This document shows, one piece after another, positions 5,073-12,266 of a stretch of 12,340 bases of DNA. Position numbers and translations under genes: made by a program. A model generated the notes under the pieces. That model was not told the DNA's origin, ran no database searches, and worked only from the letters and a program-made list of their open reading frames with translations. The number at the start of each line of letters is the position of its first letter. Position 1 is the stretch's first letter. Origin of the DNA: Mariaggregatimicrobium sp964498785 (GTDB taxonomy: Bacteria > Zhuqueibacterota > Zhuqueibacteria > Thermofontimicrobiales > Thiofontviventaceae); NCBI GenBank assembly GCA_964498785.1, contig CAZCJL010000162.1, forward strand, positions 1-12,340, in the 5' to 3' direction.

Positions 5073-7694
5073 TTGTCTGAAAAAAAGACAACGATTTTAA
5101 CCCGTTACAGTCATTTTTGGAAAAATCTTCAAAATCATACCTGGAAAGAGCGAATCGCGTTGCTCCATTGGATAGGTTGGTTTATCTCGTTATTACTCCT
5201 CTCATTAAATATTCAGTTCGCCTCAAACCAGCGTTTCCAAATTTTTTTGTTGATTCATGCCTATTTTTTGTATAAACTTCTCAAACGGCTTTATCAACGC
5301 ATCAGTATCCCGATCGATCTTCTTCTGATCGTTTTTGTGATTCTTTTCTACCTGTACAAAGGATTTATTACCAGCATCAGCGATCCGATCATTACATTCT
5401 CCAACCCTGGCTTCGCGCTAATATTGGGACAAATTCTTTTTATCGGGATTGTAATATTTTTATATAGTCTGATGTTGCTCTACAACAACTCTGGTAAAGC
5501 CGGTGCGCTCGTTCTAAATCTGTTAATTCTTTTTCTTGGGCATTATACAATCCTCGGTGGCAACACTTATTTGATTTTTATTTTTCAGGTTTTGTTGTTT
5601 ATCATTCTGCTCAATAACACAAAATGGTTAGAGGATTTAACAAGGAATGAGTGCTGGCTCTATCTGATTCTGTTGTTTATTCTTTTTCACATTATTCGAA
5701 TTGCCTATCCTTTTGGTTCATTATCAGCGAATAATTTTCAATATCCTGCAGTCGGATTTACGTTTCCCGCGGCGCTTTATTTTTACGTAAAAATTTATTT
5801 GTTAGCTGTCCTGGTAAAAATACCCATTGTACTGGTTTACAATCACGCTCCGTTATCAAAAAAACTGCAAATATCCGGCCTCTTTCAATCGACATTTCCA
5901 CAACTTATTCAATTGATCATGCTTATTTTAATTTTCTATGCATTTTTATCCGGCTGGCAGGCAGAGAATTTTCGCAACGGACTGAAAGATAAATTAACAA
6001 AAATACAGAGCGGGCAGATTTCCGATGTATTCACATCTTATAAATTTCATTCTAAGGGAAAGCAGCTCGACAGCATTGAACTAAATGATTACAATGTCAC
6101 AATCGATATTGAGCGCCTTCCCAAAAGAGGCGTCATTCAAATAGATACTGCAAAGAACGGCAGACCCGACTTTTTTATTTTCTCAAAATCAACTCGTCCG
6201 GACAGCAATAGATTCGATTTGATCAAGGTCGACTCGATATTTCTACGATCATTAAAAAATGACTTTCAATATCTTGCCGGTTCTGCAATGATGGCATATT
6301 CATATTCTCCTGATAAATTACCGGCCTACTTTTATCGTATCAATTTCTGGCAAAATGACCGCTATATTAAAATATTTCCGTTTGGAATTACACCAATTGA
6401 TTCGTCCACTTCGGTGAGCGCCAGTTTAATAGAATCTACAGCACAGGAACAAATTTCCAGGCAGAAGAAATATTCATTTTGGGGCATTTCAGAAAGACAT
6501 CTGACATTTGGTCGCTTATTTCTTGATTTATGGGATTTGCACGGTTCAACTACGACGCCATTGAAGGATAGTTATTTGTGCCTGGATATTGTATTTACTA
6601 TTCATCCCGATAAATTCTGGTCCGGACTGCCGCAAATTATATTAATGTTGATATTGGTTTACTTATTGGTAAATGCAGTTGTCATTCGCCGCGTTGTTCG
6701 CTTCGGAGCAGAAATAAATCGAATGATTGTTCAAAAATTTCAACAGCTTAAAGGGGGGATTACTCAGATATCATCTGGTAATTTAGCCTATAAAATTCAA
6801 ATGGAAGGAGATGATGAATTTGTTGAGCTAGCCGATCAATTTAATAATATGGGAAACCAGCTTCAACAATCCATTTCCGAGGCCCGGGAAAAAGAACGCC
6901 TGGAATATGAAATGCAAAGTGCCCGTCAGGTACAATTGAGTTTGCTACCCCGCGAATTGCCAAACATCCCGGACTATGAAATTGCAGCATCGCTGAAAAC
7001 CGCGACCGAAGTCGGCGGTGATTTTTACGACCTGCTCCGGTTAGATGAACATCGTTTTCTATTCACAATTGGCGATGTCTCCGGCAAGGGATCGTCGGCC
7101 GCATTTTACATGGCACAGTTTATGAGTCTGGTGCGCTATTCTCAACAATTCACATTCGAACCAGATGAAATGTGCTCACGATTGAATTACTATTTTGCAC
7201 ACTCGATTACTGACAACCAGATATTTGTCACTGCGATTGTCGGTATTTTAAACATAATGAACAATACGCTGAATTTTGTTCGTGCCGGCCATACAGAACC
7301 AATCTTTGTACCAACTGATTTATCAAAGGATATCATCATTCCACCAACAAAAGGAATAGGAATCGGCTTAACAAAAAGCACTTCCACATTCAGTAAATCA
7401 CTTAAAAAAAATGAACTTTTTATTGATAAAGGCGATACAATAATCTTTTACACAGATGGCGTGATTGAAGCGTCCAGACACTCGTACGACGAATCTGCTG
7501 AATCGAACGAACCGTCTGAAATGTACGGCGAAGCTCGTCTGAAAAATCTGATAAAACAAAATCGAGGCAAAAATCCTCACCGATTGATTAAAGAATTAGA
7601 TATTGACATCGAATCATTCTATGCCGGCCATCCCCGGGTCGATGACCATACGATTCTTATTATTCAACGGCTGAATAATCCACGTCAAATTTGA
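5073..7694 (+). CDS. polytopic membrane SpoIIE/PP2C-type serine phosphatase with HAMP domain
   Basis: This 873-aa protein joins a membrane sensor to an RsbU/SpoIIE-type phosphatase. Residues 30-293 hold about nine hydrophobic helices. Residues 294-516 are soluble and probably extracytoplasmic, and a last membrane helix lies at 518-537. A HAMP-like region follows (about 538-605, GGITQISSGNLAYKI then DEFVELADQFNNM), then the helical linker EYEMQSARQVQLSLLP (611-626) and the PP2C domain (640-866). The metal-binding aspartates are all present: GGDFYDL (Asp650), GDVSGKG (Asp668), FYTDGVIEA (Asp795) and DDHTILII (857-864), so it should be active. The family dephosphorylates STAS-domain anti-anti-sigma factors or other Ser/Thr phosphoproteins; no STAS, anti-sigma kinase or sigma gene lies in this window. 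The start is TTG: GGAG at 5063-5066 is 6 bases upstream and the next residues are SEKK. It lies 17 bases after the asparaginase gene. The sensor part is unlike the single-helix versions usually seen. Confidence 0.9.
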   Translation: MSEKKTTILTRYSHFWKNLQNHTWKERIALLHWIGWFISLLLLSLNIQFASNQRFQIFLLIHAYFLYKLLKRLYQRISIPIDLLLIVFVILFYLYKGFITSISDPIITFSNPGFALILGQILFIGIVIFLYSLMLLYNNSGKAGALVLNLLILFLGHYTILGGNTYLIFIFQVLLFIILLNNTKWLEDLTRNECWLYLILLFILFHIIRIAYPFGSLSANNFQYPAVGFTFPAALYFYVKIYLLAVLVKIPIVLVYNHAPLSKKLQISGLFQSTFPQLIQLIMLILIFYAFLSGWQAENFRNGLKDKLTKIQSGQISDVFTSYKFHSKGKQLDSIELNDYNVTIDIERLPKRGVIQIDTAKNGRPDFFIFSKSTRPDSNRFDLIKVDSIFLRSLKNDFQYLAGSAMMAYSYSPDKLPAYFYRINFWQNDRYIKIFPFGITPIDSSTSVSASLIESTAQEQISRQKKYSFWGISERHLTFGRLFLDLWDLHGSTTTPLKDSYLCLDIVFTIHPDKFWSGLPQIILMLILVYLLVNAVVIRRVVRFGAEINRMIVQKFQQLKGGITQISSGNLAYKIQMEGDDEFVELADQFNNMGNQLQQSISEAREKERLEYEMQSARQVQLSLLPRELPNIPDYEIAASLKTATEVGGDFYDLLRLDEHRFLFTIGDVSGKGSSAAFYMAQFMSLVRYSQQFTFEPDEMCSRLNYYFAHSITDNQIFVTAIVGILNIMNNTLNFVRAGHTEPIFVPTDLSKDIIIPPTKGIGIGLTKSTSTFSKSLKKNELFIDKGDTIIFYTDGVIEASRHSYDESAESNEPSEMYGEARLKNLIKQNRGKNPHRLIKELDIDIESFYAGHPRVDDHTILIIQRLNNPRQI

Positions 7695-8043
7695 TTTATC
7701 TTTTTAGGGAATAGAAACCTATTCCGGAGTGCATTGCCCCTGTACGCGTCGGGCGTATTCATGCAATGCGTGTATTCAGTAAGTCCCTTTGGGGATTCTT
7801 AACTTTTAAAATCAGGCAATAACAATGAAATCCACAAACAGCTTGTCTATGAACTTTGATATCGTCGGAAAAACCCTTGCGAAGGTTTCGCTACAACACA
7901 CGATATAGATAAATTCATGAAGATGTATCAATATACAGCTTGTCCCGTTTTGTAAACCTTCGCAAGGGTAGTTCGTGGACAACCTGTAAAGGGATTTCAA
8001 GCCGGAGTGCATTTACTATCTATCGAAAAATCGAACCTTACTT
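7695..8043. other. repeat mosaic between the phosphatase and phospholipase genes, no gene seen
   Basis: The gap contains a perfect hairpin GGAATAG/CTATTCC (7708-7714, 7719-7725) without a T-tract, and TACGC/GCGTA (7743-7747, 7753-7757) inside a wider GCATTG/CAATGC pair (7731-7736, 7764-7769). CCGGAGTGCATT occurs in direct orientation at 7724-7735 and 8002-8013, and ACAGCTTGTC at 7838-7847 and 7935-7944. A large inverted repeat lies at 7843-7982. The open frame on the minus strand across 7812-8012 is a by-product of these repeats. A promoter for the next gene should be here but I could not place one. Confidence 0.6.
7843..7982. repeat. long interrupted inverted repeat, about 140 bp
   Basis: The inner arms ACCCTTGCGAAGGTTT (7873-7888) and AAACCTTCGCAAGGGT (7954-7969) are perfect 16-base reverse complements around 65 bases. 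Outer arms TTGTCTATGAACT (7843-7855) and AGTTCGTGGACAA (7970-7982) pair at 11 of 13 bases. Each inner arm is itself nearly palindromic (ACCTT/AAGGT). The element has no coding capacity and looks like a MITE-like or REP-like insertion. Confidence 0.65.
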
Positions 8044-8859
8044 ATGAAACGAATCGGACTTACATTGGGAAGCGGTGGCGCCAGGGGGCTTTGTCACATC
8101 GCATTTTTACAGGCACTGGATGACATGGGAATTAAACCATCAATTATTTCCGGAACAAGCATTGGCGCAATAATCGGGGCATTTTATGCTTCCGGCTTGA
8201 GTGGCAAAAAAATTAAAATGATTTTGGAACAGGTAAAATTTCGTGACATCAACAAAATGGTGGATTTTTCAATCCGGAAAAATTCAGCCATGCTCAAAGG
8301 CGACGGGATCGAGAGCTTTTTCTATCGCCATATCCCGGTGCGCTTTTTCAGCGAGCTGGAGATTCCTCTCAAAATCGTGGCCACAGATTTCTGGCAACGG
8401 CAGGAAATTGTCCTCGATTCCGGTGATTTAATCTTTGCTATGCGCGCAAGCATGTCACTTCCGCTCATTTTCAAACCCGTTAAAATCGGCAATACCGTGC
8501 TGATGGATGGTGGCATGGTAAATCCATTGCCGTATGATATTATCCGTGATCATTGTGATATTCTGATCGCAATTGATGTATCCGGCGAAAAAACACCACG
8601 CGAACATATTATCATTCCGAAAATGCTGGAGAGTATCATGTCGTCATTTCAAATTATGCAGGCATCGATAGTTCAAAACAAAATGAAATCATTGAAACCG
8701 GATATTTATATTAAACCATTGCTCAGAAATATCCGCGTTTTAAATTTTGATAAACACGAAGAAATAATCAGCGGAGTAACTGATGATGTGCAGCGATTTC
8801 AAATTGAGCTGGATCAGTTTCTTCATAAAAATAAAATCTTTTCTTTGTTTGGGAAATAG
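8044..8859 (+). CDS. patatin-like phospholipase, RssA-type
   Basis: This 271-aa protein shows the full patatin signature: oxyanion-hole glycine loop GSGGARG (9-15), nucleophile elbow GTSIGA with Ser39, and the dyad aspartate in DGGMVNPLP (Asp155). The family hydrolyses acyl esters of phospholipids or other lipids. The size and layout match the bacterial RssA/YchK-like group, and there is no signal peptide, so it is probably cytoplasmic or at the inner face of the membrane. The C-terminal 80 residues are helical without a known motif. MKRIGLTLGSGG is the canonical beginning of the domain and fixes the start, but I see no Shine-Dalgarno sequence: the bases before the ATG read CGAACCTTACTT. Both sides are flanked by repeat mosaics, so it is probably a single-gene unit. 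The true lipid substrate cannot be told from sequence. Confidence 0.88.
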   Translation: MKRIGLTLGSGGARGLCHIAFLQALDDMGIKPSIISGTSIGAIIGAFYASGLSGKKIKMILEQVKFRDINKMVDFSIRKNSAMLKGDGIESFFYRHIPVRFFSELEIPLKIVATDFWQRQEIVLDSGDLIFAMRASMSLPLIFKPVKIGNTVLMDGGMVNPLPYDIIRDHCDILIAIDVSGEKTPREHIIIPKMLESIMSSFQIMQASIVQNKMKSLKPDIYIKPLLRNIRVLNFDKHEEIISGVTDDVQRFQIELDQFLHKNKIFSLFGK

Positions 8860-9120
8860 AACGAGCTTGCAATGCGCCGGAATGCAGTTGCTTTATAACT
8901 GCCCACTACTCATTCCGACGATTTTCGTCGGAATGCATTTTATGACGCTTTGCGTTATGAGTGGAGGAGCGTACGACGCAAAGCGCCGGCAAGTGCGTTC
9001 CTGCGCGAAAGAGCAGGAACAACCTAAAAATTCCCCCTTTGAAGGGGGACGATTTCGCCATCGGCGAAATCAGGGGGATGTTAAGCAAATTGCCGAAACG
9101 AAATAATCTGAGATAACAAT
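8860..9120. repeat. array of six palindromes in the gap before natA
   Basis: The gap is almost entirely hairpins: GCAGTT/AACTGC (8884-8889, 8897-8902); CATTCCGACGA/TCGTCGGAATG with a 3-base loop (8911-8921, 8925-8935); CGCTTTGCGT/ACGCAAAGCG (8946-8955, 8976-8985); GTTCCTGC/GCAGGAAC (8997-9004, 9013-9020); TCCCCCTT/AAGGGGGA (9032-9039, 9042-9049); and GATTTCGCC/GGCGAAATC (9051-9059, 9063-9071), followed by AGGGGGA. No T-tract follows any of them. Open frames crossing the array on both strands are consequences of the repeats, not genes. Confidence 0.7.
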
Positions 9121-9129
9121 ATCTATAAT
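9111..9129 (+). promoter_or_regulatory. possible promoter / operator region of natAB
   Basis: A perfect TATAAT lies at 9124-9129, but no good -35 sits 16-18 bases upstream. It overlaps a small inverted repeat AGATA (9111-9115) / TATCT (9120-9124), which could be a regulator site. A start near 9136 would leave a leader of about 25 bases ahead of the GTG at 9161. Weak evidence. Confidence 0.3.
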
Positions 9130-9160
9130 TTATGTCAACACTAACAAAAAGGAGGGAAAC

Positions 9161-10066
9161 GTGTCTGTTCTGAAAATCGATCACATCTATAAATCGTTTC
9201 GAAATATAGATGCTGTTCAGGATTTAAGTCTGGAGTTGAATGAGAACGTCATCTTTGGATTTCTGGGGCCGAATGGCGCAGGCAAAACGACCACCATTCG
9301 CATGATTATGGATATCATCAAACCAGACCAGGGAGATATTCTCATAAATGACAAACCGAATTCCATAAAAACACGGGAAACAGTGGGATACCTCCCGGAA
9401 GAACGCGGGCTTTATCGCAAAATGAAAATTTCCGATCTGCTGACGTTTATGGGCGAGTTAAAGGGACTGAAGCCAGCTCAATCAAAACCAAAAATTAAAT
9501 ACTGGCTGGAGCGTTTTGAATTATCGGACCGGATTGATAAGAAGATCGAAGAACTCTCCCGCGGTATGCAGCAGAAATTGCAATTCATTTCCACAATTCT
9601 GCATGAACCAGACCTGATTATTTTAGACGAGCCATTTACCGGCCTCGATCCGATGAATTCCGACCTGATGAAGGAAATTATGATCGAACAAAAGCAACGC
9701 GGCGCGACGATCATTTTTTCCACGCATCTCATGGAACAGGTGGAACAGTTGTGCGATTCGATTTGCCTGATTAACAAAGGGTCAGTCGTTCTAAACGGCG
9801 ATATCCGTGACATTAAGAAAATATTTCGGAAAAATGCAATCCGAATGGAATTTGAAGGAGCTGCAACTTTTCTCCAAAATAAAGAATTAATTGAAAGTTA
9901 TGAAGATCTGGGCGCATATTATGAAATTCGCCCCAATAAATCTGCAACTATCCAACAAATTCTACAAATCGCAACTCAGGAAGCTACGATCACAAAATTT
10001 GAGTTGATGGAACCGTCGCTGCATAGCATATTCATTGATGTTGTTACCCAAAAAGAAAGGAACTAA
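9161..10066 (+). CDS. natA: ABC-2 transporter ATP-binding protein, NatA-like
   Basis: This 301-aa ATPase powers the exporter formed with the next gene. Visible motifs are Walker A GPNGAGKTT (36-44), the YLPEERGLY stretch in the Q-loop region (78-85; this form is typical of NatA-like proteins), ABC signature LSRGMQQ (132-138), Walker B LIILDEP with Glu157, D-loop GLDP, and switch His189 in STHLM. About 100 residues follow the nucleotide-binding core, as in NatA-type ATPases with a C-terminal accessory domain. The start is GTG at 9161, set by a very strong ribosome site (AAAGGAGG, 9148-9155, 5 bases away). The permease gene starts 2 bases after the stop. By family the pair may export sodium ions, but ABC-2 exporters vary widely and drug or lipid export is also possible. 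Confidence 0.9.
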   Translation: MSVLKIDHIYKSFRNIDAVQDLSLELNENVIFGFLGPNGAGKTTTIRMIMDIIKPDQGDILINDKPNSIKTRETVGYLPEERGLYRKMKISDLLTFMGELKGLKPAQSKPKIKYWLERFELSDRIDKKIEELSRGMQQKLQFISTILHEPDLIILDEPFTGLDPMNSDLMKEIMIEQKQRGATIIFSTHLMEQVEQLCDSICLINKGSVVLNGDIRDIKKIFRKNAIRMEFEGAATFLQNKELIESYEDLGAYYEIRPNKSATIQQILQIATQEATITKFELMEPSLHSIFIDVVTQKERN

Positions 10067-10068
10067 TT

Positions 10069-11346
10069 GTGAATAAAGCATGGACAATTTTTAAACGGGA
10101 ATATCTCACCCGGGTAAAAACAAAGGGCTTTGTGATCGGAACGATTATCGGACCGGTATTTTTACTGTTGCTTTCCTTTGGCCCGGGCTTGTTAATGAAT
10201 ATTCAATCCGAAAAAGTGAAACATGTATCGGTTGTGGATATGAGCGGAATCGTGTTTGAAAAACTGCAGCAGGCGATTGACGATACCACAAGCAACGGAA
10301 AACAGATATATCAGTTTCATGAAATAAGCGCGTCCGCATCAAATCTCGACTCATTAAAATCGATTCTACGAACCAACGTCGATCAAAACAAACAGGACGC
10401 TTTTTTAATTATCCCGGAAAATGTCGCAGAGAAAAATGAATCTGAATTCTACGCCAAAAATGTCAGCAATTTTGATGAAAACCGAAAATACCGAAACGCT
10501 ATCTCCGGGATTATCACGAACTACCGATTGAAGCAAAGCGAGATTGATCCTGACCTCATCCAGAAATTGACGCAGTATATCAATTTGCGGATGTTTAAAA
10601 TATCAAAAGGCGGACAGGAACAAGAGGACGCCGGACTATCCTTCCTGGTGACCTTTGTCATGATATTCTTTCTCTATTTCATGCTCATCATTTATGGCGC
10701 GCTGGTGATGCGCAGCGTTTACGAGGAGAAATTATCGCGGGTGGTGGAAGTGATCATTTCTTCCTGCAAACCGTTCCAGTTGATGTTTGGCAAAGTATTT
10801 GGCGTTGGCGCAGTGGGACTCACGCAATTTTTGATCTGGGTCGCGGCTGCCGCGTTGCTTGGCGTCTATAGTCAGGCAATTCTCAGCATGTTCTCCGCCG
10901 GCGCTTCGGATGTCATGTTTCCCCATATTCCGGTTTCAGTGTTGGTTTACTTTGTTATTTACTTTCTCCTCGGATTTATTTTGTACGCCACGTTATACGC
11001 CGGACTCGGCGCACTGGTCAGCGCCGAAGAAGAGGCGCAGCAATTGCAATTTCCGGTGTTATTTATGATCATCTTTTCATTTATCTTTGCCTTTTATATC
11101 ATCCGCAATCCGAACGCCGATCTCTCCATTATATTATCGATCATTCCGTTCTTTGCGCCGATTACCATGTTCACCCGCATCGCCACCATGTCGCCGCCGT
11201 TCTCCGAAGTATTACTGTCGCTGGTGCTGTTAGTCGCGACGATCATTCTGCTGCTCTGGCTCGCCGGAAAAATATTCCGCGTTGGCATTCTGATGTATGG
11301 CAAACGCCCCACATTGCCGGAACTGCTGAACTGGATTCGATACTAA
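10069..11346 (+). CDS. natB: ABC-2 transporter permease, NatB-like
   Basis: This 425-aa inner-membrane permease partners the preceding ATPase. It has the NatB plan: a cytoplasmic start (WTIFKREYLTRVKTKGF), one helix at about 21-43, a large extracytoplasmic domain (45-188), then about five helices (190-213, 243-267, 289-316, 328-345, 380-402). The conserved amphipathic segment YEEKLSRVVEVIISS (218-232) after the second helix is typical of the family and contacts the ATPase. The start is GTG at 10069, with AGGA (10058-10061) 7 bases upstream. Only 2 bases separate it from natA, so they are translated as one unit. A hairpin terminator follows within 10 bases of the stop. The 3' part is visibly richer in G and C than the genes at the left of the window. 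Exact substrate uncertain. Confidence 0.9.
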   Translation: MNKAWTIFKREYLTRVKTKGFVIGTIIGPVFLLLLSFGPGLLMNIQSEKVKHVSVVDMSGIVFEKLQQAIDDTTSNGKQIYQFHEISASASNLDSLKSILRTNVDQNKQDAFLIIPENVAEKNESEFYAKNVSNFDENRKYRNAISGIITNYRLKQSEIDPDLIQKLTQYINLRMFKISKGGQEQEDAGLSFLVTFVMIFFLYFMLIIYGALVMRSVYEEKLSRVVEVIISSCKPFQLMFGKVFGVGAVGLTQFLIWVAAAALLGVYSQAILSMFSAGASDVMFPHIPVSVLVYFVIYFLLGFILYATLYAGLGALVSAEEEAQQLQFPVLFMIIFSFIFAFYIIRNPNADLSIILSIIPFFAPITMFTRIATMSPPFSEVLLSLVLLVATIILLLWLAGKIFRVGILMYGKRPTLPELLNWIRY

Positions 11347-11352
11347 AAATAG

Positions 11353-11381
11353 AACGCAGTCATTTTCAATGGCTGCGTTTT
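11353..11381. terminator. hairpin terminator between natB and the convergent efflux pseudogene
   Basis: AACGCAGTCATT (11353-11364) and AATGGCTGCGTT (11368-11379) form a 12-bp stem with one G-T pair and a 3-base loop. On the plus strand TTTT follows; on the minus strand the stem is followed by CTATTTTTAG. It can act in both directions, which suits convergent transcription. Confidence 0.7.
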
Positions 11382-12266
11382 CATAAACTATCGCTGTTTC
11401 AGGAATTAAGACGGCGTCATCATGGGGGGCAGTTACGATATGCACATTCACAAACATGCCGGGTCGCAATTTGTTTTCTTTATTATTGACGCCGACAGTC
11501 ACTTTAAACGTCCCGCTCTGTGGGTCCATCGCCTGGCTGACCCGTTTCACCCAGCCAGGGAATTTTTTATTTTCAATATTGTTGGAAACAACGTACGCTG
11601 TTTGCCCTTTTTTAATGTTCATTATTTCTTTTTCCGGCACATACACAATTACAGTCATTTCGTCGGTATTGATCACCGCAAACAGCTTGTCTGTCGTTTG
11701 AATACGATCCCGATTTTACGGAGCCGGTCCACAACAACACCATTAATCGGTGCGGAAATTTTCGTATAATCGAGATTCAGCTTTGCCTGTTCCCATTCAA
11801 TACGCACTGCGTCGAGTGCAAATTTCGCCTGCTCATAATTAATTCGTGCCTTTTCCTCTGCCAGCGAATACTCATCTGCTTCCAGTTGCATCAACGTCTG
11901 GCCTTTCTTTACATAATCGCCTTCTTCAACATATAATTTTTCAACCAATCCCTGAACTCGTGAAAACACATCCGCCATTTTCTCGATTTCAAGGTTTGAG
12001 CTGAGTAACAAATACGACGCAATTTCTCCCTGTTTCACAGTGATGAATTCCACTGGTACTAATTCTTCCTCGATTCTGGCTTGTTTATTATTGCCTTTCA
12101 TTTTAGAGGAATCCGTTTTCGTCGAATCTGTTTTTACCGAATCCGGCAGCGCTGCTTCGTTTTTTATTTCTTTATTCGCTTCGGCGTTTCCCCCTTAGCA
12201 TCCTAACTGCATATAGATCATACCCAGCATCAAGATAACCGCCATTACTGCTTGTTTCCGTTTCAT
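11377..12266 (-). pseudogene. decayed RND-type efflux membrane fusion lipoprotein (HlyD/AcrA family)
   Basis: The intact ancestor would be the periplasmic adaptor of a tripartite efflux pump. From ATG at 12266 a lipoprotein signal is readable: MKRKQ, a hydrophobic core, and lipobox LGC with Cys23. The next codon is TAA (12195-12197). The same frame continues with a Ser/Thr/Lys/Asp-rich linker, a first lipoyl half (VQGLVEKLYVEEGDYVKKGQ), a short helical hairpin and the second lipoyl half (LDYTKISAPINGVV). At 11709-11711 the frame breaks: one extra G in the GGG run restores DRIQTTDKLFAVINTDEM and the beta-barrel part (LRPGMFVNVHIVTAPHDDAVLIPETAIVYE). Family likeness stops at about 11377; the frame then runs by chance into the natB gene, to a stop at 11230. 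The hairpin joins NYEQ directly to AKFALD, suggesting loss of its tip. No RND pump gene follows. Several independent lesions make a pseudogene far more likely than sequencing error. Confidence 0.85.

Noticed and set aside
7708..7725. GGAATAG/CTATTCC hairpin as terminator of the phosphatase operon
   Set aside because: There is no T-tract after it; the T-run lies before the stem on the plus strand.
7812..8012. 66-codon minus-strand frame
   Set aside because: It covers the large inverted repeat and has no domain or start signal.
8884..9071. Possible CRISPR array
   Set aside because: The hairpin units differ in sequence and spacing; there is no constant repeat, spacer pattern or cas gene.
8783..9106. 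Open frames on both strands across the hairpin array (also 8906-9184 minus)
   Set aside because: They are translations of palindromic repeats and overlap the phospholipase or natA gene ends.
11422..11769. Plus-strand open frames opposite the efflux pseudogene
   Set aside because: They are antisense to clearly recognisable adaptor sequence and have no start signals.
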